The notes under the pieces: generated by a model
Seen by the model: the letters and a program-made list of their open reading frames with translations, nothing else
Database searches by the model: none
Told to the model about the DNA's origin: nothing
Program-made: the position numbers and the translations under genes
DNA from: Epiperipatus broadwayi
Taxonomy: Eukaryota; Onychophora; Udeonychophora; Euonychophora; Peripatidae
Reading direction: 5' to 3'
DNA length: 64,000 bases
Assembly (NCBI GenBank): GCA_028023455.1
Contig: JAQFVV010012400.1
Coordinates: 10,714,248-10,778,247 of the forward strand
Part shown: positions 36,701 through 48,507 of the stretch, one piece after another
How positions within the stretch are numbered: the stretch's first letter is position 1
Layout of the letters: every line of letters begins with the position of its first letter

Positions 36701-37153
36701 ATCTCCAATGGTGATATACACTACAGCCACTATCCATTCTTGTCTACCCAACCTTATTTCAAACCACAAATGCTCTTGACATTTAACAGTATTTAAATAT
36801 TTTCTCGATATAACACCTATACTACTACCCCTTTTTTCTTTTTCTTTTCTGTTTATACCCTGCCATACTACCTCTTCCAAAATAAGTTCTTCTTCTCTTA
36901 GATGAGTTTCTACTACTGCTAATACCTCAAGCCCTTCAGTTTCAATTGCTTTATTTAATTTCAGCCATTTTTCTGGTCTCCTACCACCTTGCATATTCAA
37001 AAACCCAATTTTAACAATTTCTTCTTTCCTAACTACTCTTTTATAAATTCTTTTGATTCCTTCTTCTCCATTACATTTATAACAAACTGTCTTACCACCA
37101 ATCTTACAAAACCATTCCCTCTCCACATCTACACTTATGTCTAAATCAACCAT
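33794..37153 (-). pseudogene. LINE ORF2: endonuclease-reverse transcriptase, frameshifted
   Basis: ORF2 starts at a Met at 37153. The AP-like endonuclease shows NMQGG (residues 53-57), ETHL (82-85), then GDMNGH near 36600 and SDHNFIVIE near 36360. The reverse transcriptase shows NYRPIAVTSVLYKVF, FIDIEKAYD, GLRQGCPMS and FFADDIFLC (ADD at about 34935-34946), then YKYLGIVL. The C-terminus has CKLCKEGIENIRHMLIEC, a C-x2-C-x8-H-x4-C zinc knuckle typical of the CR1/L2/I branch. Breaks: a 5-bp deletion near 36668 compared with copy 2, a shift near 35765, a 4-bp deletion near 35235, and an extra G near 34277 that copy 2 shares. Catalytic motifs are intact, so the copy is relatively young. The stop is at about 33794. 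Confidence 0.92.
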
Positions 37154-37229
37154 CTTTTGCTTATTTCTTATATTCCCTTCATTCTTCTTCTTTTTGATAA
37201 TATTACAATTTAAAAGCCCCGCCCCCCCT

Positions 37230-38231
37230 TTAGAAGTTTCCCGAATTATATTCTTTAAATATCAGACTCCCTAAAACTTCACTTCCTTCTTTTCCTTCGT
37301 GCAAACCATCTTTACTATACAACTCCCTCTTTCCAATAAACCAATCCCATACATCCACAAACACAACATTATTTCTCTCACACAATTTTTTCACTCTCTC
37401 ATTTATAGAACATGCCCTATCTAACAAATGCCTCTTATCAAATCTTGGTAATAGTCCCACTACTCCTACTCTTCCTTTAATCTCTCTCAAATTCCTAATC
37501 AATTCTACGTACTCATCCATTACTTTCTCTGATAGCTCTAACAAATTATTAGTCCCTACCATTACATATACATGTCTACTACCTTGCTTTTTTACTTTAT
37601 CTGTCCATCCCTAATTTTTGCTCCAGGCAAACATACTCTAACATACCTGCTTCTATTTTTCCTTGCAATTATATCCCCACATTCTCTTATTAGTGAATCT
37701 CCTATCAATACTGTCTCATAGTCTACTTTCTCTACTCCATCTGTAACCTTTTCTACCACCTTCTGAACCTCCTTATCCATTTCTTCCTTATCATTTCTAC
37801 TCAATAATTCCTTTATCTCCTCACACTTCATCTCTAACAATTTTAATTTTACTTCTACATCCTTCTACATCCTTCACTTCTTCCTCTATTTTACTTATTC
37901 TCTGGCTAACTATCTCCATTGCATTACTACTTCCTCCACTCATATTTCCTGACACTCCACTAAAACCATACTCTGTCCTATCTTTCTTAACCATATTTTG
38001 CTCCCTCTCCTCTGACTTTCTCTCCAGACTACCTACACTTAAAAACCACTTTCTCACCTCTTTAATCACATTTATACACTGACTACATATCCAGAAACCT
38101 GTCACATCTTTCCTGTTCTTATTCAAACATTTCAAATGATACACCTCAGTACACACTGTACACTCTACTAGTGCTCATCTAACTTCTTTCTGCTGATCGT
38201 ATAAACATTGTGCCATGCAAATGCAATCCAT
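37230..38231 (-). pseudogene. LINE ORF1: PHD-like finger plus SGNH hydrolase, broken
   Basis: A Met at 38231-38229 starts MDCICMAQC. Codon 19 is TGA (38175-38177), and the same frame continues ECTVCTEVYHLKC and FWICSQC. The Cys/His spacing is that of a PHD-type finger, with the stop in its middle. A Lys/Glu-rich, probably coiled-coil linker follows. The SGNH hydrolase domain shows IGDSLIRE (GDS near 37694-37702), VMVGTNNL (GTN block near 37550) and DGLHEG (37299-37310), which supply the Ser-Asp-His triad. Shifts near 37840 and 37600 break the frame. PHD and SGNH domains are known in ORF1 proteins of some CR1/L2-group LINEs, where the hydrolase may act on lipids. It ends at 37230, 77 bp before ORF2. 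Confidence 0.87.
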
Positions 38232-38269
38232 ATTCTTATTTTTCAAGTCACCTATTCTATATTTGACTT

Positions 38270-38870
38270 TATAATACCTCTCCTATTCTTCAAACACCCT
38301 TATACTGAAAAATAAAAACGTTTTTACTTTTTCCCAAGTTTGATCAAACTACAACCACGTGTGTACTAACATTAGGCCTTTTATTTCAAAATAAATGCCT
38401 AATTTAAAATTTAAAAAACCTTCAGTAACAAACTTAACTAAAATATATAAAGTGTGCTAACACACACAAGCACACAAAGTTAAAAACAAATAAAGCAAAT
38501 ATATATTATTTTAATATCTATACATTAAATGGCTAAGGCTTTCAAGGTTTAAGCCCTCATAATCATAGCCGTATTACAAAATATAATAAATTTAACTAAA
38601 ACAACTTAAACTTACATACAATTTTTTATAAATACCTCTTTATAATACCTCTCCTATTTTTCAAACACCCTTATACAGAAAAATAAAAACTTTCTTACTT
38701 TTTCCCAAACCTGATCAAAACTATACCCATGTGTCTTCTAACATTAAGCCTCCCAAACAAACATTACCTTTTTTTCTCAAAACAAATACCTATTTTCAAA
38801 AAACCTTCAGTAACAAACTTAACTAAAACAAATTAAACTTACATACAACTTTTTTATAAATATCTTTACG
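38270..38870 (-). repeat. Duplicated unit in the LINE 5' untranslated region
   Basis: TATAATACCTCTCCTATT, CAAACACCCTTATAC, CTTCAGTAACAAACTTAACT and TTAAACTTACATACAA occur in the same order at about 38270-38640 and again at 38641-38870. Without a later 148-bp insertion the first unit is about 215 bp. Tandem 5' units act as promoter monomers in some LINEs (mouse L1 is the known case); here that role is inference. Confidence 0.85.
38444..38591. repeat. 148-bp insertion in the LINE 5' UTR with 10-bp target duplication
   Basis: TTAACTAAAA stands on both sides (38434-38443 and 38592-38601). The second 5' UTR unit preserves the empty site AACTTAACTAAAACAAATTA. The insert contains AGCCCTCATAATCATAGCC, which resembles AGCCTTCATAATCATAGC in the fold-back arm at 128-150, so it may be a short member of that family. 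Confidence 0.75.
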
Positions 38871-39159
38871 CTATCACACATTCAACAAGAACAACTTTTT
38901 TAAAAAAAAAAACCTTCTAACCCTAAAATGGCGAATGAAAATCTTTCAGACAGTTAAACACACAAATTTTCAATCTTTCAAATAACTCACTCTCTCTATC
39001 ACAATTTATACTTTCATTCACAATAATTATTTTTTATATTACTGCTCTCAAAAGATCAATCTCACACACAGAGAAAAATAGAACCAAAAATTTTTTTAAA
39101 AATATCAAAATTCAACTTAGCTCCGTTTCCTCTGCAGGCTGTGATAAATTTTTTGGATC

Positions 39160-40270
39160 ATCAATTGCTACTGACATCTAGGTTTTTAGTTAGAATTGAA
39201 ATTTTAACCTATTTAATAATTTTATATAATCATTAAAGTCACTATAATATTTTTAATTTATATTTTTACCACCAGGTATTTACAATGAACTCATAACATT
39301 GAGGTCAATTGAGCACAACTATAGCACTAGTGGAATGCTCATGTGAAAATCAAGATAAAGACTAATTAATGCTTTAACACAATAAAATGGCTTTTTAATA
39401 TATTTTTTATTTTGTAGTTAACATTAAAATTCTATTTTGGAATGAAATCTCAACAATCAGATGATTATTTCATGTGAATAAATATTTGATAATTTTTTTT
39501 TCATTTTATTTTTAATTTGAATTATTCTACTTTAAATGTAACCTTTGTTAACAATTGATAATTCATTTTCTTATAATCATGCCTAATTGCAGTTTTAGAT
39601 ATAAGATACTGTTTTTTGTTTCAATGGGCTGCCATTATTGGTAAATAGAATATTTTATTCTGAGCTAAAAGGTATTAATATCTTACTATAAAGTACAAAA
39701 ACTTAATATGATAACATTGAAAATGGTTATTTTAATTTAAACTTACTGACATTTTTTCTGAATTGGATATTGTGGAAGAGTATTATTTATGAGTTTCTGT
39801 TTATAAAGTAATGATATTTTTTCAAGTTGTTCTCTAATTACATAATTGTGAAGTCATATTTAACATAAAGAGGATGAATTAGACTTTCTCACCAAAGGCA
39901 AAAATAAGTAAAAAATAAAAAACTTTATTTACAATTAATATATTAATTGTAAATAAGCCTTACTATTAAACCACTAGAATAGGCCAAGTAAGTACTAAAT
40001 ATTTATAAACAAAGTGGTGAATCTTCATAAGTAAATGACACGATTTGAATGTTAATTGAAGTTGAATCTCTTGGAAATTTTACAATGATTTCAGTTGTAG
40101 CTCAAATTATTCCACCTTTATATTGGATCAAGATAATAGTAGGCTATAGATGACAATTTGTTTCTAGACTTTTCACTTAAGTACAAAGATTTCATATCTT
40201 AAGATTATTATAATTTTTTATACATCATATAAAAATTATAACAAAAATTATTTTCTTCTAAAATGCTTTT
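39160..40270. other. AT-rich stretch, no gene seen
   Basis: A short perfect inverted match (TTTACAATTAATATATTAATTGTAAA at about 39929-39954, shown here in words only as a 26-bp palindrome-like TA core) is the only structure. No coding signal. Confidence 0.45.
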
Positions 40271-40274
40271 AAAC

Positions 40275-40450
40275 TATTAAAGCATCATGTGATCACCATT
40301 TCACATACTTACACAAGTTGATAATGACAGAGAAAAACTTTTTACAACAGTAGTGACACCAAGTGCAAGCCTTACTAATCAATGGATGCAAGAAGGTTTA
40401 TATATAAAATCCCTATCTATGGTGATCACATGATGTATTGATGGTTTTAT
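40275..40450. mobile_element. Short complete MITE of family A
   Basis: The left end AAACTATTAAAGCATCATG and the right end, whose reverse complement reads AAACCATCAATACATCATG, form roughly 28-bp TIRs, each followed by TGATCACC. The interior keeps AGTGCAAGCC and ATCAATGGATGCAAGAAGG, shared with the long form. Confidence 0.82.
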
Positions 40451-40489
40451 ACTTATCCTGCTCAGAGAAAAATGGTAATTGTGGTTTTT

Positions 40490-40850
40490 AAAAAACCAGA
40501 GATACCGAAATGCATAGATGCTGAAATGACTTTCGATCTATATGATTACATAAGTGAATGAGCTTGGATTGAAAACATTATTGTGTTTTCATCTTGGACT
40601 TCTAGCTTTATAACTAATTAAATACATAAAAGGTGGCTTCTGGAGGATTGCATTTGATTGTAAGATCTAGGTGCTCTGCAATGCTCTCAAATCCTCTTCA
40701 CTGATAAAAACCACAAGCTAAAAACTAGTCTGGAAATATTGAATGAGTAGGCACTGGATGGAAATTTTGTGCACAAATCTTGCATCCATTGATTACTAAG
40801 GCTTGCACTTTCTGACACTACTGCATGGAAAAATTGCTACTGATAAAATG
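40490..40850 (-). repeat. Long-form family A fragment in reverse orientation
   Basis: AAGGTGGCTTCTGGAGGATT, AAGATCTAGGTGCTCTGCA and ACAAGCTAAAAACTAGTCTG are the reverse complement of the 2.2-kb and 58.4-kb copies. It directly follows the short MITE. Confidence 0.82.
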
Positions 40851-41050
40851 CTTTTATTGATTTTGATCTAATTTTTGATTGATGCTGTTTCTTGGCATTA
40901 CTATTACCATACTTTATATCATCCCATAAATACTTCTGCTTACATATAACATATATGGTTAGAAGAAATTGGTTTTAACATATTTTATATAAGTAAAGTT
41001 AATCACATGAGGTTCCTACAATTAATGTAAAACTGAGGATAATAAAATAT

Positions 41051-41912
41051 ATAAGGGAGTAGCCAAAAATAACCAGAAATGTTCTCAGGTAGCTATATCT
41101 GTAGTAGTACATGCTTCTAAATACTTCTTGTGGGACCCCTTCTGCATCCATCTGCCAAATGATGTCATGTTCAATTGTGATCACATGTAGCACATTATTT
41201 GTGAAGAATGTTTCACATATTTTTTGATTTTTGTAATGGCTATAAAGTGGAACAAATGTGAAATTCTGTTTTCTTTCAGGGAAAATGGCATGGAAAATAG
41301 TTGTACTGCTTGAAACAGCTTTCAAGCAAGTTGTGCTGGAAAAACACAAGTTTACAAATGGTTTAATGGAAGTGCTAAATTCATATCTCAAAAATGGAAG
41401 GTGAGTGAAGTCATTATGTCAATGCTACTGATTTTTTTTTTTTGGATGCGAATGGCATTGTTCATTCAAAACCAATTGTAATGATCAGACATTTCAAATC
41501 TACAAGTTCTAAAACTTTTGTGTGAAGTGGTAAAATGTAAATATCCTGTTTTGTGGCAAAGCGAGGGGTGCATGTTGCAACATGATAGTGCTCTAGTACC
41601 CAAAACTTGAGTGTGAAACAATTTTCAATTAAATAAAGCATGACTCAGTTTATCCATAAATTGTTCTGTGTGGTTTCTTTTTAATTTCTCAAATGAAAAA
41701 ATGGCTCAATTTTTTTTTAATGAACTTAGAAGTGTTGAAGAAAAAAATGATTGGAGGCATTAAAAGACATCATTTTGCAAATATTTCTGAATTACTTCAA
41801 CCAATGCATTGCATTGAATAGACTATACTTTGAAAGAGATTCAGTTTGCAACACCTACAAATAAATATACACTTTATTACAAAATTCCAGTTATTTTTGG
41901 GTCCCTCCTCAT
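41051..41912 (+). mobile_element. Dead mariner-family transposon
   Basis: The TIRs are mariner-like. The left is AGCCAAAAATAACCAGAAAT, and the right, reverse complemented, is GACCCAAAAATAACTGGAAT. The plus strand, read with frameshifts, shows GKTQVYKWFNGSAKF near 41335 (the N-terminal helix-turn-helix end), FLDANGIVHSKPIV near 41440 and LQHDSALVPKT near 41575. The last corresponds to the 'LHHDNAPAH' block holding the second catalytic Asp in mariners. FLFNFS follows near 41670 and ends near ATPTNKYTLL. At about 860 bp it is shorter than an intact mariner (about 1.3 kb), so internal deletions have occurred. The minus-strand 130-codon frame at 40999-41391 is an antisense shadow. Confidence 0.85.
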
Positions 41913-41999
41913 ATTGTTATGGCTTTACATTAAATATATAAATAATATTTAATTTATAAAGCACAAACAGTATATATAACAAATCAACTTAAATTTAGG

Positions 42000-42205
42000 A
42001 CCCTATAGTATTTTTTTAACTCAGAGCTGTTATCTTGATAGTGAAAAAAATATGGCTATCAGATGATTTAGATTCAAAAAATCCAGATGCATTAGATACA
42101 CACTATCAATTGTTGAAAACCATAAGCCAGAAATGAATGTATAGTTCTGAACAGAATAGCACATTTATTTAGAATCTACTGATGACTTAAAATAATAGAT
42201 GGCTC
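42000..42205 (+). repeat. Partial MITE family H copy (right end)
   Basis: TTAGATTCAAAAAATCCAGA corresponds to TTAGATTCAAATGATCCAGA in the complete copy at 17.7 kb. The right end finishes ACTTAAAATAATAGATGGC. Confidence 0.6.
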
Positions 42206-42668
42206 TGAAGTAGCTTCCCGACATTCAAATTCTTTAATATAGATTTTAGGTTAGAATAACTTCTTTCTTTTCTTGAGCTATTCAGTTTAATTACAGCAAA
42301 TGTGCAGATACATTAAACATTACATCATCAAAGCTAACCAATCAGTGAGCACTATCTCAGCTAATTATTTTAGCTTATTTTAACTTTTGCAACCAAAGCA
42401 ATACACAATTTTTTTTAAGTAGCAAATTGTTTATAAACATTTTTCACTATTTTTCTTAAATCATTTAATGCTTTTTTAAGTAGCTGTTGAACATAGTATT
42501 TTAATATTTTTTAAAAATAGTAACGACTTTTTTTTTATTTGTACAAATAGTATAAATGTTTTGAGGATAAATGCTAAATTTAGTAACTATGTAAGGCAAA
42601 ATCAAGATGAAATTCGTTTAGTTAGTTATTGATGAAATTTAAAGTATACACGATAGCAATCATTTATT
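42206..42668. other. AT-rich stretch, no gene seen
   Basis: No matched repeat and no coding signal. Confidence 0.5.
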
Positions 42669-42669
42669 A

Positions 42670-43560
42670 CTAATATGTGATGCATTGTGACTTCTTCTTA
42701 CATGGAGTCAGGAATCTCTCAGCAACTATGTCCAGAGAAACCCGTTAGCCACTTTACCTTCCCTTTCCATTCCCCACCCTGTTTCCCCATAATCTGCTCC
42801 ATCCCATTTCCACAACATAATCTTTATCAACTCCATGGCCTTCATATCTAAATCCCCCTTATCTTTTCCCAAACCCAGCATAAAAACCAATAACCCACTT
42901 TTTGTATAATAATTTTTTCATATTTATTCTTCCCATAACTTTATTATTTGTACCCTTTTTGCTTTCAAGCATTTACATTCAATTAACAGATGCATAATAT
43001 TTTCTATGCTTTCCTTACACAACTTTCAGACTAAATTATATATATTTTTCCATTTACGTGTGTATTTTTTTGTTGTTAAAGATCCCGTTCGAGCCTTAAA
43101 CAGTAAACTACTTTCCTTGCTATTATCATAAATTAATTTGCACCCAATGTTCCATTTACTTCTATATATATTTAAACTCTTTTTACACTTCATACTAGTT
43201 ATCCATCTCTCCAACTCCCTATTCTTTATTAATGCATCTATACAATCATCCTGATATAAATTCTTTATCCAAATCTTCTGCATACTGCATTACCTTTCTC
43301 ACATATCATGTTACCTACCCTTTACTCATAATCCAATTAAATACTATTCTCGCTATTTTTTTATTATTCATAAACTGCAATCTATCTAACATTTTCATTT
43401 TGCTTTTTGCATCTCTTGTATAAAAACTTGACCATCCATTTCTCCTTGAATTGCCTCTTTTGCTGTCCACACATCTGTGTCTAATGTATTTCTTCCTACT
43501 TCCCTTTTACTTTTTCTAAGTAATCTAATACCCCTTTACTAATACATAACACATCATTCA
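42670..43560 (-). mobile_element. Older 5'-truncated CR1-like LINE tail (copy 2b)
   Basis: It matches the last ~900 bp of copy 1, with clearly more differences (KARTGSLTTKKYTRKWK against KARTGSLATREYTCKWK). The 3' end is ATGTGATGCATTGTGACTT. Stops and deletions are frequent, for example a loss of about 50 bp near 43247. It keeps GATTTGGATAAAGAATTT where copies 1 and 2 have GATTTGGGATAAAGAATTT, so its frame is open at that site. Confidence 0.88.
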
Positions 43561-43805
43561 TTCCAACATCGTAGATAGTAATTTAAAATGAGATTTCTAC
43601 TCTCACGCTTTACTCAACAGTACTTCAGATTTGCTCATATAAAAGAATTTGAGTCACAGGAATAAGAGGATTCCTTTTATTCCTGCATAAATACTATATC
43701 TTGTATTGTGGAGTGAAGTATTCATTTATTATTTAACACTCGCAGAAGATGCATGCACAATTAGCTTGAAAGGTTGATCTTTGAATGTAATAACACATCA
43801 TTGCA
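43561..43805. other. Short unique spacer between two LINE copies
   Basis: About 245 bp not matched elsewhere in the window, less AT-rich than the average. No gene. Confidence 0.5.
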
Positions 43806-43810
43806 ATATG

Positions 43811-46800
43811 TGAGGTGATGTATTTGGCTTCTCCTTAAACGAAGTCAAGAATATCTAAGAAATTATGCCCAGATAAACCTGTTAGCCATTTTATTCTCCA
43901 TTCCCCACTCTTAAGTCTTCCCATATTCTGCCCCATCCCATTTTCACAACATAATCTTTGTCAACTCTATGGCCTTTATATCTAAATCCCCCTTATCTCT
44001 TCACAAACCCAACATAAAAACTAGTAACTCTCTTTCTGTATAGTCACTTTGTTCATGTCTATTCTCCCATAACTTCATTATCTGTACCCTTTCTGCTTTC
44101 AAGAATTTACATTCAATCAAGAGGTGCCTAATATTTTCTATACCTTCCTTACACAATTTGCACACTAAATTATCCATGGTTTTCCATTTAAATGTATATT
44201 CTCTTGTTGCTAAAGATCTCGTTCGAGCCTTAAATAATAAAACTACTTTCCTTACTATTATCATAAATTAGCTCGCATCCAATATTTCATTTACTTCTAT
44301 ATATATTTAAACTCTTCTTACCCTCCATACTAGTTCTCCATCTCTCCAACTCCCTATTTTTTATTAATACTTCTATTCTTTTATCTCATTCCTTACCACT
44401 ATAACATTCAACAATCCTCCTAACACAATCATCCCACCTTTTATACAAGTATATTGATATAAATTCTTTATCCCAAATCTTTCGCATACTGCATTACCTT
44501 TCTCACCCATCTTGTTACCTGTCCTTTACTCATAACACAATTGAACACTATTTTTGCTATTCTTTTACGATCCATAACTGCAACCTACCAAACATTTTTA
44601 TTTTACTTTTTGCATCACTCATATAAAAACTTGACCATCCCATTTCTCCTTGAATTGCCTCCTTTGCTGTCCACATCTCTACATCTAATGCATGTCTTCC
44701 TACTTCCCTTTGTACTTTCTCTAAATAATCTAAAACCCTTTTACTAACACATAATGCATCATTACCATATGTTAACCCTGCTACTGCAACTCCCTTCCAT
44801 ACTATTCTAGCTACATCATATTTATTATATGAAAATACTATTAGTTTCTTTACCAAACCCTTTCTTTTCTTTGCTTCATTTACCAATTTTTTCTACCATT
44901 CATCCAAGAAATTTTCCTGATTACATAAGATGATTGCCAAATACCTATATCTATCCACCACACTTAACTTTATATCCCCCAATAAAAATTCTACATCTTC
45001 TCTTTCCCCAGTATTAACCATCATTATATTTGATTTTTCTTCACTAAATTTAATCCCCATCTCTTTACCCACCCTTGCACATGCCCTCAACATAATTTCC
45101 ATATCTTCTCTACTTTCTGCACACAAAAAGATATCATCTGCAAAAAAAGACCCAACAAAGTGTATACTCCCTTGCCACCTATTAATGGTATCTCTACCCC
45201 TCTTCCTAGTCTTTCTATTGCTTTCTCCATTTCACTCAAAAACAACAAAAACAAAATAGGTGACATAGGGCATCCTTGCCTTAATCCACCCCATTTTTAA
45301 CTTTAACTGATTCCATATCCCCTAACTGGTAAGTATAATAATTATTTTCATATAATTTCTTAATAATATTTACTAAAGCTTCATCCATTCCCAAATTGGC
45401 TAACCTTACCCATAATCTATTTCTATTTACTCTATCATATGCTTTCTCTATATCTATAAAACTCATATATAATGATCTACCTGAATTGCTACTCATCTCC
45501 ATAAGTTGTGTAACTACAAACAAACTATCTCCTATATGCCTATCTGACCTAAAACCTCCTTGCATTTCCGCCCATTACATTATTCTCTTCCATCCATTTT
45601 ACAACTCTTCCAGCTACCATATATGAGAAAACTTTATATAAAACTGATGTTACTGCTATCGGTCTATAATTATTTAACTTTCTATGATCCTTACTCTTTC
45701 CTTTAAATAATAATCTTATTCTTGTATTACTCCAACTAACCGGAAAAACTGTCTTCTGTGCCATTTTATTAAAACATGATAATAACTCTGCTTTTGCTCT
45801 ATGCCCTAAATTCATTACCATCTCTGCTGCCCATCCATCTAAACCTCTCACCTTTCCTCTTTTCAATCTCTTCCCTGCCTCATTCAATTCATTTTTTGTG
45901 AACCTAATATTCCCATTATGAACTGCTTTCATTTTTTTCTATCACTACTTCCTTCACCTCTAACATCTTTTCTATTACATATCTATTTAAGATTCTCTCT
46001 ACCTCTTCTCTAGAGCTACACTCTATTCCCTCATCATCTATTAATACTATCTCTCTTTCCCCTACATTTCTCCTTTTAATGTAATTCCAAATTTTTTTTA
46101 CTCAAAAGTGGTCTTCCACTTTTATTAATATCCTCCAACAATTTACTATTTAACTTCATCCTCTTTCTATAATTATCCATTTTAGCCAACTTCTTCTTTT
46201 CTAAGTACTTTCCTCATTTAGCATTAATATCATTTTCACTTTCTTTGTTTTTAATAGCACACTTATATTCTCTGCATGCTTTTCTCCTCTCTTTTACACT
46301 TTTACTAACTCTCATTTTTTATTACTTTTATTCTTCTGCATATTCTCAACTAAAACCTTATTTGCCACTTTTTCTATTTCACCACACCAGTCCTTATACT
46401 CATCCCCATCCAACTGCTCCATGGTTTCTTCAACTTTTATTTTATATTCTTCCAATTTATTCTTATCATTCACTCTCCATCCACATCTTTCACTATTATT
46501 TCTACCTTTATTTCTATCCTCCATCACATTTCTAACCATTTCTATTACAATAAAATTATGATCACTATTACATACTCTCTCTTCATTATCAAACACCTTA
46601 ATTTTCCGTATTTTATTCATTCCCTCTTTCTCTACCAATGCATAATCTATTTTGTGCAATACATTATTCCTATACCATGTGTATTGTCCCTCATACACAT
46701 TTGATAAATTACCAATGCTCAAATTTACTCTTTGACAAAATTACTTCAAAAACTGACCATTCTTATTATCTACATCATCAATTTCTTCGATATGTCCATT

Positions 46801-47056
46801 CATATCCCCTATAACCATTATTCTCTTCCTTTTTTCTTTAAAAATTTGTATATCCTTAACTAGGCATTCATATATACTACTGTTCCACTCCATTACAGTT
46901 TGACTATCTCCAGTAGCTATATACACTACGACCACCATTCATTCTTGTCTACCCAACCTTATTTCAAACCACAAATGCTCTTGACATTTAACAATATTTA
47001 AATATTTCCTCGATATAACACCTATACCACCATCCCTTTTTTTCTTTTTCTTTTCT
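43811..47056 (-). mobile_element. 5'-truncated CR1-like LINE (copy 2)
   Basis: Very similar to copy 1 (about 94-95% by eye) from the 3' tail GAGGTGATGTATTTGGC up to TTTTTTTCTTTTTCTTTTCT at 47056, where homology stops inside the endonuclease domain. ORF1 and the 5' UTR are absent, the usual result of incomplete target-primed reverse transcription. It lies 250 bp from copy 2b in the same orientation. Confidence 0.93.
44001..47056 (-). pseudogene. LINE ORF2 fragment: endonuclease-reverse transcriptase, frameshifted
   Basis: The N-terminus is missing. The remaining order is YIATGDSQTVMEWNSSIYEC and GDMNGHIEE (near 46810), then SDHNFIVIEMV near 46560. RT motifs follow: LNNYRPIAVTSVLYKVFSYM, FIDIEKAYDRVNRNRLW and the catalytic ADD region at about 45130, which is broken by a one-base loss in an A run (AAAAAAGACC against AAAAAAAGACC in copy 1). 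The zinc knuckle CKLCKEGIENIRHLLIEC lies near 44130. It keeps in frame the two sites where copy 1 has 5- and 4-bp deletions, but shares the extra G near 44485. Other breaks lie near 46100 (an ACTCAAAAGTGG insertion), 45960, 45575 and 44890. Confidence 0.9.
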
Positions 47057-48360
47057 AGCAGAAGTTATCAAAAGTGTTCCATCTTCTGGAAAATATTACT
47101 ATATTTGTCAATACACCTTTTGACATAGTATATGAAATTTTAAGGTTTAAAATTATTTTTATGATCAATATGACACTTTCAGTAGATCAGGAAATGATCT
47201 AAAGTCACCATTGTTAGCCAATGATTGCATATCCTTTGCATTTTTAATTCACCAATCATTTTAAGACTTCTTGTCAGTCAATTAACTTTGGTCTTTACAC
47301 ATATGCGTTACTTATAAAGCTCAACATTTAATTTTTTTATTCTTTTGAATGCATATAATAGAAGCATTTTGAAACAACAAATAATTTTTTTAGTGCATTC
47401 CATGACTCAGTAATAAATAAGGTGATCTTAAAAATTTTAAATGCTATTTTAAATTTTTAGTACCTGTTTGAAATGCAGCATCAATAATAGAATCAACTAA
47501 AAATGAAGATTGAATTTTGTACCAATATATTTGGAGTAGAATCTATTTTTTAATGCAGCTATCATTTTAACTTTGGATCACATCAATATACATCTCGATT
47601 GAAAATCTGCACTCATAAGTATTCTTATGATGTGAACTTTTATTGCATTCTGATATATAATAAAACACTATCCATTGGATACCATTGTTTTGAGAATAGG
47701 TGCATCCAAATTCCTTTATATCAATTTTTCTACCTAAATGAAGTATTTATAATATAGTCCATCTATATGTTCTCCAAACATTATATATAAACAACCCATT
47801 TGAATTTACAAAATTGGTAACATTTTTTTTCACTAACTTTGAATTAAAGTTTACTGCTCTTCATCACAACTTTAAGCAATGGTAAAATGGACACAGACAC
47901 TATAATGTGAAACAAGCTTTAATATATTTAGGAACTGTAAAACAGAAAATATTAAATCCGATTTGACAACAAATCTTCTAAAGAAACTAATAGCCATGTT
48001 TCCTGTCTACTTAGACTATTTCTCTGGATGGTGAGTTTTATTAAAAACAGTTAAATCAATTGTAAATATTGACTGCTCTTCCTGTAGAAGTACTGCTCCT
48101 TGTTCAGGTTCTGAAAAGTGTTCACCAAATAAAGATTGCATTTTCTTCAAATCTCTATTTAAAAAAATAGAACATAAAATTACCTTTATTATGAAACTAT
48201 CTGTTATCATTGCCACTTATTCATTTTATAATTCATTTTAGTGAGTGATCCATCATGCATGCTGACCTAGCTAGACTCCATTTCTAGATCATCTTTTTTA
48301 GATTCTTCTGCTTTTATGACTGGCATTTGATACTCAAATTAAAGTTATAGAAGCATATAT
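47057..48360. other. 1.3 kb without recognised gene
   Basis: AT-rich. The 66-codon minus frame at 48016-48216 has no motif. No repeat is matched. Confidence 0.5.
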
Positions 48361-48366
48361 ATATAG

Positions 48367-48504
48367 CATTAAAAACTAGTCAACACTTAAACAATCCCAG
48401 TATCAACAACCATCAACGATTTCAAACTGTTGCCTTGACAACAGTTTGAAACTTTTGATTGTTATTGATAACGGGATTGTCTACGTGTTTACTTGCTTTT
48501 AATG
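48367..48504. mobile_element. Complete palindromic MITE, family B
   Basis: The left arm CATTAAAAACTAGTCAACAC...TTTCAAACTGTTG and the right arm CAACAGTTTGAAAC...GCTTTTAATG are reverse complements of about 66 bp around the loop CCTTGA. Half copies lie at 1.06, 1.40, 29.1 and 29.3 kb. The outer flank CCTTGAACATTATTAC is shared with the 1.06-kb copy. Confidence 0.9.
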
Positions 48505-48507
48505 ATT

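Larger units (their letters stand above)
33605..39150 (-). mobile_element. Near-full-length CR1/L2-like LINE (copy 1)
   Basis: A two-ORF non-LTR retrotransposon lies on the minus strand. From 5' to 3' it has a 5' untranslated region with a duplicated unit (about 38270-38870), ORF1 with a PHD-like finger and an SGNH hydrolase (38231-37230), and ORF2 with endonuclease, reverse transcriptase and a C-terminal zinc knuckle (37153-33794). The 3' UTR ends in CACATCACATCA repeats at 33605-33625, a short tandem tail as in CR1-group elements. The plus strand is C-rich throughout, which sets the element off from its flanks. The 5' end near 39150 (CTCCGTTTCCTCTGCAGGCT) is judged by composition only. Several frameshifts make it inactive. 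Confidence 0.92.

Noticed and set aside
40999-41391. 130-codon minus-strand open frame
   Set aside because: It lies antisense to the dead mariner transposase, whose plus-strand motifs and TIRs explain the region.
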